From: Sinonovacula constricta
Taxonomy: Eukaryota > Mollusca > Bivalvia > Cardiida > Solecurtidae
DNA: 64,000 bases
NCBI GenBank assembly: GCA_007844125.1
Contig: CM017567.1
Location: 46,779,778 to 46,843,777, forward strand
Reading direction: 5' to 3'
The first letter of the stretch is position 1. Every line of letters starts with the position of its first letter. The notes beneath the pieces are model-generated. The model saw only the letters and a program-made list of their open reading frames with translations, was not told the DNA's origin and ran no database searches. This document shows, one piece after another, positions 45,873 to 58,407 of this stretch. The position numbers were made by a program, and so were the translations under genes.

Positions 45873-47986
45873 GCCAGCAACAAAACCACCGCCATGCCGC
45901 CACCTCCATCATTATCACCAGCAGCAAAACCACCGCTATGCCGCCACCTCCATCATTATCACCAGCAACAAAACTACCGCCATGCCGCCACCTCCATCAT
46001 TATCACGAGCAACAGAACCACCGCCATGCCACCACCTCCATCATTATCACCAGGAACAAAACCACCGGCTTGCCGCCACCTCCATCATTATCACCAGCAA
46101 CAAAACCACCACCCTGCCGCCACCTCCATCATTATCACCAGCAACAAAACCACCGCCATGCCGCCACCTCCATCATTATCACCAGCAACAAAACCACGAC
46201 CATGCCGCCACCTCCATCATTATCACTAGCATTAAAACCACCACCCCGCCACCACCTCCATCATTATCACCAGCAGCAAAACCACCACCCTGCCACCACC
46301 TCCATCATTATCGCCAGCAGCAAAACCACCACCCTGCCACCACCTCCATCATTATCGCCAGCAGCAAAACCACCACCCTGCCACCACCTCCATCATTATC
46401 GCCAGCAACAAAACCACCGCCCTGCCACCACCTCCATCATTATCACCAGCAACAAAACCACCGCCAGACCACCACCTCAATCATTATCACCAGCAGCAAA
46501 TCACCGCCCTGCCACCACCTCCATCATTATCACCAGCAACAAAACCACCGCCAGACCACCACCTCCATCATTATCACCAGCAACAAAACCACCGCCAGAC
46601 CACCACCTCCATCATTATCACCAGCAGCAAAACCACCGCCATGCCGCCACCTCCATCATTATCACCAGCAACAAAAAACACCCTGCCACCACCTCCATCT
46701 ATATCACCAGCAGCAGAACCACCGCCCTGCCACCACCTCCATCATTATCACCAGCATCAAAACCTCCACCCCGCCACTACCTCCATCATTATCACCAGCA
46801 ACAAAACCACCGCCATGCCGCCACCTCCATCATTATCACCAGCAACAAAACCACCACCCCGCCACTACCTCCATTATTATCACCAGCAACAAAATCACGA
46901 CACTGCCGCCACCTCCATCATTATCACCAGCAACAAAACCACCACCCCGCCACTACCTCCATTATTATCACCAGCAACAAAATCACGACCCTGCCGCCAC
47001 CTCCATCATTATTACCAGCATCAAAACCTCCACCCCGCCACCACCTCCATCATTATCACCAGCAACAAAACCACCACCCCGCCACTACCTCCATTATTAT
47101 CACCAGCAACAAAATCACGACCCTGCCGCCACCTCCATCATTATTACCAGCATCAAAACCTCCACCCCGCCACCACCTCCATCATTATCACCAGCAACAA
47201 AACCACCACCCCGCCGCCACCTCCATCATTATCACCAGCAGCAGAACCACCGCCCTGCCACCACCTCCATCATTATCACCAGCAACAAAACCACCGCCCC
47301 GCCACCACTTCCATCATTATCACCAGCAACAAAACCACCACCCTGCCACTACCTCCATCATTATCACCAGCAGCAGAACCACCGCCCTGCCACCACCTCC
47401 ATCATTATCACCAGCAACAAAACCACCGCCCCGCCACCACTTCCATCATTATCACCAGCAACAAAACCACCACCCTGCCACCACCTCCATCATTATCACC
47501 AGCAACAAAACCACCACCCCGCCACCACTTCCATCATTATCACCAGCAAGAAAACCACCACCCCGCTACCACCTCCATCATTATCACCAGCAAGAAAACC
47601 ACCACCCCGCTACCACCTCCATCATTATCACCAGCAACAAAACCACCACCCCGCCACCACTTCCATCATTATCACCAGCAAGAAAACCACCACCCCGCTA
47701 CCACCTCCATCATTATCACCAGCAAGAAAACCACAACCCCGCTACCACCTCCATCATTATCACCAGCAACAAAACCACCACCCCGCCACCACTTCCATCA
47801 TTATCACCAGCAACAAAACCACCACCCCGCCACCACTTCCATCATTATCACCAGCAACAAAACCACAACCCCGCTACCACCTCCATCATTATCACCAGCA
47901 ACGAAACCACCACCCCGCCACCACTTCCATCATTATCACCAGCAACAAAACCACCACCCCGCCACAACCTCCATCATTATCACCAA
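45873..47986. repeat. 44-base minisatellite, about 48 units
   Basis: The consensus unit is ACCAGCAACAAAACCACCAC followed by CCCGCCACCACCTCCATCAT and TATC. Point variants define recurring multi-unit blocks (for example units with CTCCATTATTATC, or with AGCAAGAAAACC), evidence of local amplification. The + strand has almost no G. Because 44 is not a multiple of three and the unit lacks stops, all three + frames stay open for 490-730 codons and read the same 44-residue cycle (rich in His, Pro, Thr, Ser). I treat these as artefacts of the array, not a gene. Confidence 0.95.
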
Positions 47987-47989
47987 ATA

Positions 47990-49315
47990 TGTTCTTTTAT
48001 ATCCTTTTTATCATCATCAGATTTATAATATTGTTATAACTGTTATTATGTTGTATTATTTTTATTATTATTGTTATTGTTGTTGTTGTTGCTGCTGTTA
48101 TCTATTCGCTATGTATTAAGTGAACAATGCTCCCGTTTATGAATGAACTTGTTTATAAAGGACAATAAATAAAATCACACAAACATCTGACTCACGGAAA
48201 TCAATGGGGAAAGACTAGCAGCGGCCATTCATCGAACCCCTCAGGGGACCAGATAAAACACCAGAAATATTCCAGTGCCGATTTATCATTTATTAATAAA
48301 TGATGTACTCACTTCAGTAATATTGTACATAAACTGACAAACGTTGACAGAATCAGAAATGAAATCAGAGATAAAATAATATTTATGTGACTGTCGAGTT
48401 TCTTCGCAGGCAACGATTGATGCGGGCTTATTGGATAACGGATCTTGAAACGTTACATAACGTACCGTAGAATACCGTAGAACAAAGCAGTTAATTTAAT
48501 ATGCGCGGTCAATGCACTTAATGTGCTCTAGTCTGGAGGGTACCAAGTTGTTTGTATCCATGAAATAACGTTGAAATGTTAAGTACAACTGTTTTTATTT
48601 AAAAGTTAATTGATTTCTATTAAATATTCTTCATCATGTATCTATAATATTGTTTTCTCGATGTAGACCATAGTCCTTTAGTGTTTTATTCAGACGCAAC
48701 ACTTGTAATGTTTGTTATGTTGTTGTTTTGCGAAAGAACCCATATCAAATATTATTGCGATATTATTTTTATATTTACACAAATTTAATGTGAAGTTGTC
48801 ACAGAAAATCCCCGTTAACACACACAACACCCAAAATAACAACAACAAGAGAAAAGAAATACAACACACAAAAACAACACTAAATTAATTATATTATTAA
48901 TTGTATAACTATTATCTGGGGATCGTATTCACTAGGTGCGGCTGTTGTGTTTCCATGACGTGATAGCATGATAGCATGTCGCATGATATAATATCACAAC
49001 CTGTGGGTGTTTTCTGTTTTGGTTATTTGGTTTCTGTTTAAAATCTCTGACTTCCTATTTCGAACACAATTTTCTATTCCTATGCTTATTAATTACAACT
49101 GGTAATATGAAATTCCCACACTTTAGTACAAAATGTACAATCGACGGTCCATGTTTAAATTATTAGTTTGTTCTGTGATGCGTTTTATGCACATATTATC
49201 TATGCATCATCAGCAATTCAATAAAACCATTCAAATCGAGGCCCTAGAAAAAACAACACCCCCGACAACCACATAACCGTATCTCCGGTTTCATGTTTAA
49301 TTCACTAACATTTTT
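47990..49315. other. no gene seen
   Basis: 48055-48100 is a TTATTGTTG-type low-complexity run. Otherwise AT-rich and unrecognised. Confidence 0.5.
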
Positions 49316-50060
49316 TTGTATCCGAAGTTTTCATGTAGCGCATGTAATTCATTAATAAATGATCAGCCCTTGAAGTATAGGACAGTTTTATCTGGTCCCT
49401 TGTGGAAAAAAATGTTGAATGGCATCTGCAGCCACATCCTCATTGACATCAGAATTAAATATTTAGGCCATACACTCTGGTCTAATATAAACAAATTTGT
49501 CAAAAATCATGTTTCATACTAATGAATTAAAATTGTTAAATTTGTCAAGAAAGCATGCTTTTGAAATTAGAAATAATTGTCTCAATACAGCTTAGGTACA
49601 TTTTTGTAGGTTCAAAAACATTTTAATAATACACGTTCCAATTGATTAATTACATGACGTGTTTGGTAAAAGTCTAGAAATACCCTGCCATTAATAACTG
49701 CTTCTATTGACATTTCTTTTCTTTATTTCTGTTATTTGTTACATGTTTTATACCTGTAAATGCGTCCTTGCTATGATTTTTACTTTGTAAATGGCCAAAG
49801 GCTTACATGTCGATTTGCCAAATAAATTATGTATGTATCTTGAATGGCATCTGCAACAACTTCCGCATTGATGTTTTTTGATTAGATATTTATTTGTTCG
49901 ATGGGTTTTTTGTCCTTCCAACAAAGTTTTTGTCATCTGTCCTGCCATTAATCTCCACGATCAAGGCAGATTTAACCACATTGCAATTCCCAATATCATT
50001 ATGTCTGTATTTATTCAAAACTACACACAATAAAGGAAGTGGAAACTTCTTATGTTATTC
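49316..50060. other. no gene; weak internal duplication
   Basis: TTGAATGGCATCTGCAGCCA at 49413 and TTGAATGGCATCTGCAACAA at 49838 begin two loosely similar segments (then CATCCTCATTGACATC against CTTCCGCATTGATG). Probably an old dispersed repeat. Confidence 0.4.
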
Positions 50061-50084
50061 CCAAACTACCATATACCTGTACTC

Positions 50085-50590
50085 GTACTCATCTCAATCG
50101 TCTAAATGAGAAAAATTAAATTGGTACATTGTACTAGTTCAATCACAATCGTCTAAATGAGACAAATTAAATTGGTTCAAGCTAAATCACAATCACAATC
50201 GTCTTAATGAGACAAATTAAATTGGCGTTCGTACTAATCACTATCGTCTTATTATTAACTTTGTACAGTCACAATAGTCTAAATGAGACTAATCAGATTG
50301 GTACTAGCACTCATCTCAATCGTCTAAAAGAGACACATTTAGCTGGTACGCGTACTTATTACAATCTCTCAAATTTTGTGCTCGAGCTAATCTCGATCGT
50401 CTAAATGAGACAAATTAAATTGACGTTCGTACTAATCACTATCGTCTAAATTGGTACTTGTACTCATCTCAATTGTCTAAATGAGACAAATAAATTGATA
50501 TTCGTAGTCATGTGAGTCGTCATAATGACAAACTGGTACTAGTTCACCCACAATCGTCTAAATGAGACAAATTAAATTGGTAACAATAAT
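50085..50590. repeat. degenerate 45-base tandem repeat
   Basis: The unit is CAATCGTCTAAATGAGACAA then ATTAAATTGGTAC and a GTACTCATCT-type link. About ten units with indels. Confidence 0.88.
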
Positions 50591-50789
50591 GGATTACTTG
50601 GTTGAGAGTAATGAAAAAGAAATCGCTTATTTCTTCACAAAACAGTTTATACCTGGTATTCATCAAAATCGTCTTTAAGGTAAAGTTAGTGTTATAGAAA
50701 ATACATAGAATCTGAAAATTGACACAGCGGTTGAGTTGTATACTACAATGTAGAGGTGTATGCCAAATTTTAAGAAAGTTCTCCATCCA

Positions 50790-51003
50790 ATTTTGAATTT
50801 ATGGATATTTTTATTTTCTAAAATTGGTATTAAATGTGTCTTCTTTTAAGGAATAAGAAAACTCCAAATGTTATGTTATATCTTCATTAGAAGTCTTTTG
50901 CTATTGAGTATCATTCGGGAACAAGACATAACATTAGACAAACCAGCCAAACATGCTAATTGATTGGTTTGACTGAAGCTTTCTCAAATATGTAATTTAT
51001 TGT
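50790..51003 (+). repeat. dispersed repeat, unassigned (family R1), copy 2
   Basis: Collinear with 1850-2066 (about 75-80% by eye), same orientation. Here no SINE-A precedes it. Confidence 0.75.
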
Positions 51004-51905
51004 TTAGTGCTCGTAGTATTCCAAGACAAGTTAGGAAACACAAATGAAAAAATGAATATGCATATATTTCATTATTGCACTAATATGAGAAAAAAAACCC
51101 ATACAATTTAAACAAAAGTATTGGTTGCAAGGTATATAGCTTTCTTTGCGAAAAAAAAGTTATTTGTACACCATGTTCTTATACATTTCTTTTACTTGGT
51201 GTAAAGAGACTTAGCGATGAGCATAGTTATAGAGATGTCTGTTAACTATATCGGTTTAAGCAAAGGAGAAATCCATAATTTTGTCAGTTATTAGTATATT
51301 CTTTTTTATGGTGTTGATATAAGTTCTTAAGCTAAAATGGAGTTTAGGGCTACCGAAAAAAAACAACATAATTTCATGCCGCATTAGATTACCTTGTATT
51401 TGCCGTAAAATTGATTACAAATGAAAATAGTAATAAACAACAACAACAAAAAGCAACAACAACAATCAACAACAAACAAAAACAACAACAAAAGATAAAA
51501 TTAAAAAATCCCCAACAACAATACCAACATGATCAAATAGAGATAATACTTTAAGTAATAAATAAATATGGTGTTGCATATTCCATTAACACATTATTTC
51601 AACCATATAAACTCATTAACATGTACATGCAAGGTACTGACAAAGCTGGAGATTGTTTATTAAAAAAAAAAACAACTTTTGTGGGCATTTTGTTTTAAGA
51701 CAAAAATAAATAAATAAAGTCTTCATTACCGCATCCTATTTTAAAGAAAATGGAAAACTCGTCATTTTCAGCCTAATGAGTACATTTGTCTTGAAGGAAA
51801 TTGTGCGTACAAACTGAATCAATAAAACTTAAACGCCCACACAATCTAATATTCCAATGAAAATGCGTTATTTCTCAGTGCATAGACAATGTGATTATTT
51901 CTAAG
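51004..51905. other. no gene; CAA low complexity
   Basis: 51436-51530 is CAACAA/AAAAC rich. The rest is AT-rich and unrecognised. Confidence 0.5.
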
Positions 51906-51909
51906 TATA

Positions 51910-52300
51910 TGATAGAGTCTATTAAAATGTTTCTATAGGAAACAGAAGCTGAATCGAGCGCAGCGAGTGCAGACTTCTATTTTCTATGGAAACGTTTTAA
52001 TAGATTCTTTCCGACTTACAAAACCCCGCCTCACATCTACCTGTTCTACCAAAATGACATGTAATCCGCCCCATAAAACTTGTCAATCAGACTGTCAGTC
52101 GTCTTGACGTGTTTAAACTTATCGTCACAAGTAGTCAAGCAAGAATGCGTGGTTTGTTGCACATGCGTAGTTGAAAATAAAACCATTTAGTAAAATAGAT
52201 CGATCTATTTATTAGAAAATAGAAAGGAGTTCTATGGAAATAAATCGCTGAGGAATTTAAATTTTCATAGCTTCTGATTGGCTACAAATGTAGGACGACT
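51910..52300 (-). mobile_element. hairpin-ended repeat, reversed copy
   Basis: Hairpin end on the left (AGAGTCTATTAAAATGTTTC against AAACGTTTTAATAGATTC), then AAACCCCGCCTCACATCTAC, CTTGACGTGTTTAAACTTAT, AGAATGCGTGGTTTGTTGCA and GGCTACAAATGTAGGACGAC. Collinear with the reverse of 43823-44236. Confidence 0.9.
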
Positions 52301-52377
52301 TCTGTTCATAGTTATACGGTGCTTGGTACGTTTTTACACGCATACCTTCTTCATGTAAATTCGTCCTTTTAAAAATA

Positions 52378-52625
52378 AAAACACGTGTGTTCTACTGACT
52401 TAAATATAAAAGTAGTCTACGTATACAAGACAGTTACAAGATATTCTTGAAATATTTTCGTTTTCATCAGCAGAGGTGTTCTTTTTTTATTTGTTATTAA
52501 TGCAACACGTGTGTTCTACTGACATAAAATATATTACAACAGTCTACGTTTACAAGATTGTCATGTGATATTCTTAAAATATTTTCTTTTCATCAGCAGT
52601 TTTTCTTTTTTTAATTTGTTGCTAA
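52378..52625. repeat. direct duplication of about 125 bases
   Basis: Two adjacent copies (52378-52500 and 52503-52625) share ACACGTGTGTTCTACTGAC, CAGTCTACGT-TACAAGA, ATATTCTT-AAATATTTTC and TTTTCATCAGCAG. Each starts with a CACGTG. Confidence 0.88.
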
Positions 52626-52735
52626 AGGCAACCTTTGTCATATAACATGGACGAAAATAACGAAATATAAAGATTCTCTCCTTGTCATTTTTAGCAGATG
52701 TAATTACTGTAAATAATCTTTCCTACTGGATCAAT

Positions 52736-53105
52736 ATTATACTATATTATATTATATTATATTATATTATATTATATTATATTATATTATATTATATTAT
52801 ATTATATTATATTATATTATATTATATTATATTATAGAAAAGAATAGAATAGAATAGAATAGGGATTAGAATATTATATTATTGAATATTATAGAAGATT
52901 ATAGAATTTATATAATTTGAATATTATAAGATATAATATTATAGAATATTAAAGAATAGATTAGAATAAAATTGATTAGAATATTTTATTAAATTATTAA
53001 ATCGTATTATACAATATTATGGAATAGATTAGAATATTATATTATATTTTGTTATGGTATATTATATTATATTATTAAATATAATATTATTGAATATTAT
53101 TGTAT
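52736..53105. repeat. (ATTAT)n pentanucleotide array and derivatives
   Basis: Pure TATTA repeats to 52835, then AGAAT repeats to 52862, followed by degenerate forms of both to about 53105. Confidence 0.95.
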
Positions 53106-53562
53106 ATAATAGAATAAAGAATACCAATAGTGTATTGTATCCGTGACGATACAATGCGACACACAAATCCCTTTAATAGTTAACTTTAAGCGATTCAATG
53201 TATGAACATTTGTATGTTTTGCAGTACTTGCAAATATCAGATTACTTAAAAATAGATTTTGCCATAAAATTTGCATCAATTCCCCCACCCCACCTCCGCA
53301 CACTTTTAGTTTTGATTGAAAAAACTCGGGTATATTAAGTAATACTCTTCAAATAATTTACTGATTATGCATTGTTAAAACACGATAATAATTGTTATGG
53401 TATTTTTTTCTACAATTAAACATTGTCACCAATTCGTGCTACCATAATATGGCAATTTGCATCTACTTTATTCGGGGTCAAAGGCCTATATACATGTATA
53501 GCTATTTCAATTTCCTAACCTTTACACGTTTTTTACGTGTATATATATTTGTTTAATTTAAA

Positions 53563-53830
53563 TTGCATTTTTACGACCATGTACTATGTACAAGTCAAAA
53601 CTATGCGAAATTCTGTTGTTTGTTATCGGGTCCTTTTCCATGTGTCCAAAGACAATTCGTTACTGCATATAATTTCAAAAAATGGAAATTTGACAGCATT
53701 GTAAACATTTTAAAAACAAAGTTTTTTTCTCTTTCTTGGCTGGTTTGTTTTAGGGGTAAATATTTCATTGTTGAACAGGACCTCGTCGGCGACCTTTGAT
53801 GCTTTGCAATGCTCTCTTGTTGTATTTGTA
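53563..53830 (+). repeat. dispersed repeat (family R4), copy 1
   Basis: About 270 bases that are the reverse complement of 58650-58930: ATGTACAAGTCAAAACTATG, GCGAAATTCTGTTGTTTGT, AAAATGGAAATTTGACAGCA, TTTCATTGTTGAACAGGACC and CGACCTTTGATGCTTTGCAA. It abuts a long TA run. Confidence 0.85.
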
Positions 53831-53861
53831 TTTTGGATTTTACGGCACACCAACACTTGAT

Positions 53862-53973
<112 letters not shown>

Positions 53974-53974
53974 G

Positions 53975-54705
53975 GAAAATGTTTGTACAACCGTTTTCTC
54001 AAGCAATACTATTTCTATGGCAACGGTAAACTAGTACAGACATATTTGAGTTTTAGGCACATGAAATACTATTCCTATGGCAACATAAAAAGGCTGACTA
54101 CTTGTTTTCTTAGTATTCTAGACATAACTTCTTAATTTATATAAAATGCCATTTAGAATTCGATACTTACGGAAGACAAATTAGGAAAATTAGTGAGCAA
54201 CGAAAACGCCATAAATCAAGAAAAAACAACATTTTGTTATCAATTAAATGGCTGTCTAGCAATGAACACAATTGTATTATATTTTACAGATCTTTCCTTA
54301 TGCGACCGTTACCATACCCGTCGGGGGAAAAATATCACGTAACGTTATTCGATTATCATGTTTAAACGCTGTTTCCTTTCTTCTTGGCTATGCAATTAAA
54401 TATAAAAATGTACAGAACAAAAGAAAGTGAAACTATTATTTATTTGTGACCAGGAGTGAAATAAAATTGTACACCGACATAGACGAATTTTCTTCTTATT
54501 TAATGCTTATTTCGTATTTAAACTTTATTTTAATGCACATTGTACATTTGTTTTTATTACCTCCCTTGGGATCGTGCGTATAGATGATAAAAATACCATT
54601 TTACTGTGGTCATGAATGAAATAAGGTTTTACTTTCTCTTGTATTTGTCACTCTGTTTCCCGAAGTCACGAAATAAATGTAAATGCCGTGTATCTGTCGT
54701 AAGGG
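53975..54705. other. no gene seen
   Basis: AT-rich sequence; nothing supportable. Confidence 0.5.
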
Positions 54706-54718
54706 TGCATTTCATTGT

Positions 54719-55027
54719 CAAGAGCGAATCCAGACAAAAAATTGGGGCGTGGGGTGGGGTGGGGCGGGGGGGGGGGGTCCTGGTCGGGATGTGAATCAAG
54801 ATCCACCCAGGAATATATATATATATTATTTACTGCCATAAAATATATATATACACAGTAAGGGACCATAACTTCGACAGTCAGCAGACAAAATTTATTG
54901 ACTTTAAATGCTTAGTATTTTTAAACTTACATGTACGTGTGGTCACAACTCTTCTTTTACCTGATTAGTGGGGTGGGGGTTGCATCCCCCTGCCCCCTCC
55001 CCCGCCCTACCCCTGGATCCATCCCTG
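54719..55027. mobile_element. hAT-like MITE, copy 1
   Basis: Left end CAAGAGCGAATCCAG and right end CTGGATCCATCCCTG are inverted matches. The 8-base flanks TTCATTGT (54711-54718) and TTCACTGT (55028-55035) differ at one base. The 309-base interior has a G run, ATATAT runs and ACAGTAAGGGACCATAA, which is found inverted at 56848-56865 in copy 2. Confidence 0.85.
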
Positions 55028-55035
55028 TTCACTGT

Positions 55036-55375
55036 TTATCCATTTTGTTCGTTTCCACGTCGTTTCCCGCCTTTTACTACATATTCTTGATAAAATCCTT
55101 GAGAATGTGACGCATCATTTCCATACGTTTCCGACTTTTAATTTTCATACAAATTACCTTCGTATTAAGTAACCTAACATGGCATAATGAAGATACGTTA
55201 AAGCTCTGTCTACTGTCTACAAGCGTGGGAAGAGGACACTAAACAATGTCACAATTACTATTCGAATCACAATTACAAAGAAATACATAGCAAAATATTA
55301 GTTAATTGTGAAAAAAATGGCGTACTGATAACAGACTGACATATATTCATAGACGTTTGAGGGAAATTTTCTGCA
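55036..55375. other. no gene seen
   Basis: AT-rich, unrecognised. Confidence 0.5.
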
Positions 55376-55612
55376 GGGGGCGCCCGTGGCATAGTGGTAG
55401 AGTCGCCACTTTGTTACTCCTCTGACTGCTTAGGTTCCACCGCGTGGGTTCGAGTCCCGTTCAGCGAAGAACTTAATGTGGGAGCGTCTTCCAGCTGACT
55501 TGCGTTGCGACGGTGGTTCTATCCAAACATTTGTCTGGGGGTGTTCCTCCTCCAAAAAAGCCACTGGCGCCCCAACATTGGTATACTGGGACAAAAATAA
55601 GCAAACATTCTT
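55376..55612 (+). mobile_element. SINE-C best copy
   Basis: tRNA-like head GGGGGCGCCCGTGGCATAGT, AGAGTCGCC, B box GTGGGTTCGAGTCCC. The body has TAATGTGGGAGCGTCTTCCA, GCTGACTTGCG, ACGGTGGTTCTATCC and CATTTGTCTGGGG. The 3' part contains CACTGGCGCCCCAAC, an inverted echo of the head (GGGGCGCC-GTGGC). Confidence 0.85.
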
Positions 55613-55631
55613 AGAAGAGATGAAGTCTTAA

Positions 55632-56117
55632 AGGTTATATCCGACAGTTTGGGCCAAAATATTTTCATTTTATATCGTAATAAACCTTTGTTACTTGAAC
55701 AGATCTCGCAAAATGCTGTTTATTGATAACCTTCACCTGTCTGAAAAGTGAACCATAACGTCACAATCGTCATTTCAAACATGTATCTCCTATTTGAGCC
55801 GTGCTGCACAGTTAGATTTTTTTAAACTACAAAACTACGTGACCATGTATGTTTTAACTTACCTACGTCATCCGCTGTGACGTCGATGTCTATTTTATAG
55901 CAGAAATCCCAATCGTTCTTATTTATAGATTTGAAAAGAATGAATATTCAAGTGTTACTTAACGAGTTTTACTGCCCTTAAATTGAGAAAATGTAGAAAA
56001 TCTTCAAAGCTTAGACTAAAGCATGCTTTTTTCTGCAGAAATAATGTACAAATACACCAAACAGAGGTCAGATATTGTTATATATGTAAAGTATAGGCAA
56101 ACTGTCAAATACGACCT
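55632..56117 (-). mobile_element. piggyBac-like MITE, full copy
   Basis: TTAA at 55628-55631 and 56118-56121. Ends AGGTTATATCCGACAGTTTG and CAAACTGTCAAATACGACCT. 486 bases, reverse orientation relative to 24696, with CGCTGTGACGTCGATGTC and ACTACGTGACCATG (CACGTG site decayed). Confidence 0.92.
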
Positions 56118-56121
56118 TTAA

Positions 56122-56658
56122 ACATATGTGAATTTATAATGACCTGTGTCTCGGCAAAAAATAATATAGTTGACATTTTTTTTTCAAACAGGACAGAACG
56201 GAGATTAATTTTAGTCAGATTTGTACAAAGTACGCCATCTTAATAACGTTGCCATAATAGCATAAACACATTATCAAGGACTGTTGTGAAGGTCTGTATC
56301 TATTTTCAGCTACATATACATGTATAAAGGGGTGTTCCTGATAATCACCACTAAAATTCTCCGAAGGTTCCTCATTTTCGAGTGCATGTAATCAGGAAAT
56401 TCTCGATTTTGTTCAATCACTATTCATTTACAGCTAATAAGTGGCTTCCGCCCCTTATTACAATATGGTTTTAGCGAACTAAATCAAGAGCTTTGATGTT
56501 TTGTAACATGTTCGTTTTATTACGGTTATGCTCTAGAAAACGATAATGATGCTTTTTGTGTATTCATGCGGGAGATAAATGTTTCATGGCATTTAATTTC
56601 AACTATTATTATAGACTCTAAAGTGCTTGCAGAAACCGCAATAAATGTCAATAGTCAG
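56122..56658. other. no gene seen
   Basis: AT-rich; nothing supportable. Confidence 0.5.
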
Positions 56659-56666
56659 TACGATCA

Positions 56667-56960
56667 CAGGGATGGATCCAGCGTGGCGGGGAGCGTGGGG
56701 CAGAGGGGGATGAGAATGCCCCCCCCCTCCCCCCACAAAAAAAACAACAACAAAAAACTAGGTAAAAGGAGTAGCGTTGTGATAACACATAACATGTAAA
56801 CTTAAAATACTAAAGTATTTTTGTCTGTTCACTGCTTACGTCGAACTTAGGGTCCCTTACTGCGTATATATATATATATATATCTAGTATTTACTGCGAT
56901 AAATTTGAATGGATCTTGATTGATACCCCCACCCCCACCAATTTTCAGGATCCGCCCCTG
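56667..56960. mobile_element. hAT-like MITE, copy 2
   Basis: Ends CAGGGATGGATCCAG and CAGGATCCGCCCCTG. Flanks TACGATCA (56659-56666) and TACGAACA (56961-56968) differ at one base, a typical 8-base hAT duplication. 294 bases, inverted relative to 54719-55027, with a C run, A run and TA run. The hAT assignment rests on duplication length and end sequence. Confidence 0.9.
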
Positions 56961-57274
56961 TACGAACAGTTGTACCCGGTTTTAACTATTAGAATTTTAA
57001 GGTTTCTGGGAATACGGTAGTAGCTGGATATTAAATACCTAGTTTCCAGTTTCCAATTTCCTGCCAACTTCACAAACCTTGAATTTTGTGGAACTACTCG
57101 AAGATATAAAAGTTATTACTTAGGTTATATTCATTCGTTAAAAACAGTTCATGCTAAAAAAATACAACTTACGTTTTTCCATTTTATCTTTACATTTCTA
57201 TATTTATACCGAATGTTAACATTAAATTCAGCTGATTGTAAGAGTTCTAGATCTAGGTGAACAGTGAAACATAC

Positions 57275-57880
57275 ATCCCCACTCGTCATTACAAACAGGT
57301 ATTTCTTATCTGAGCCACGCTGCCGAGATAACTATTTTATAAACTAAGAAAACCGCATGACAACTCACTTTTGAGCTCACGTTATATCGTCATCCGGGTA
57401 TTCCGCTCTGATTTCGATATCTAGTTTTAGCAGAGATCACTTTCGTGCTTAAAAATTTAATAGATATGGACTGTACATTAAAAGAGTTTTTTTTTAAAGA
57501 ATTGAACTGTTATTTTGTTATAGATTTGGAATTAAAGAACATTTAGTGTGATTCTTTCGTAAATTGTACTGTATTACAATATAGGTAGCGTTCAAAATAG
57601 CTCAATTGGTAGAGCGTCGGCTTGCGGATCGGGAGGTCGCAGGTTCAAACCCTGACCGACCGGGTTCATTTCCTGGGCACCTCATAAGTGCCCCTGTGCT
57701 ATAATGATAGAAATGTCGCTGCACAGTATCGGCGAAAATGCCGGCAAATCCCATCCCATCCCTCGACTTTATTTAGTCTGAAGTATGGGTTTATGCCGAA
57801 ATAATGCCTAAATTCCCTAAAAACAAGCTGAATATGTTGTTTCATGTATTTGATACAGGCAAACTCAAGGATACCACCAT
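57275..57880 (-). mobile_element. piggyBac-like MITE with nested SINE-A
   Basis: CTTATCTGAGCCACGCTGCC, GCATGACAACTCACTTT and TTCCGCTCTGATTTCGATAT lead to the end CAAACTCAAGGATACCACCA (57860-57879). The left AGGTGG end is missing. A SINE-A copy interrupts it near 57593. Confidence 0.75.
57593..57765 (+). mobile_element. SINE-A copy with internal deletion
   Basis: Head AATAGCTCAATTGGTAGAGC, B box AGGTTCAAACCCTG, then a jump to CCGGGTTCATTTCCTGGGCA, omitting about 110 bases that carry GACTTTAAAG and the GTCGGTGTCAG segment. 3' end GTCGCTGCACAGTATCGGCG with a CATCCCATCC tail. No clear duplication. Confidence 0.88.
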
Positions 57881-57884
57881 TATG

Positions 57885-58400
57885 TACATGATTTATAATT
57901 ATTACTGCTAGTAAATTACGTGCAGAAGTACCAGTCCTTAGAAACAGTTGTGCTTCATTCAAGAGTCTGCATTAATGTGTTGAAACTAATAAGAGTGATG
58001 TAGTCTATGCTATTTTCGTGCTTAAATTTCAAAGTTATTATTCTTTGTATTTATCAGTATTTTTCAATTAAATTTTACATTCTTTGTTAATTGAGAACTA
58101 ATTACAAAAATATAACCATACATACTCAGACGAAATAAATCTGTCAATATATACATGTTCATAATAATAAGTGTCTTTTGAAACACACACACACGCACGC
58201 AATCACACACACAATTATGGGGTCTTTTCCACTTACTATGGCTGGAATTCACTACAGGTGATTTAAAATTATTTTAAACTTATTGAGTAAATACCATTTT
58301 TTCATACTTGTGTTGCTTTCGCCTCTAGAAATTGACTAAACTATAATAAAATGTTATTCTCCGTAAATAATAATCCGATAGGGAATTTACTTAATAGAAC
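57885..58400. other. no gene; AC microsatellite
   Basis: (AC)n at 58182-58212; otherwise AT-rich and unrecognised. Confidence 0.5.
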
Positions 58401-58407
58401 CCTTTAT

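Noticed and set aside
45842..48119. Open frames of 728, 722 and 492 codons
   Set aside because: All are readings of one 44-base tandem repeat with no stop in any + frame. Three overlapping frames with the same cyclic peptide is the signature of a minisatellite, not of genes.
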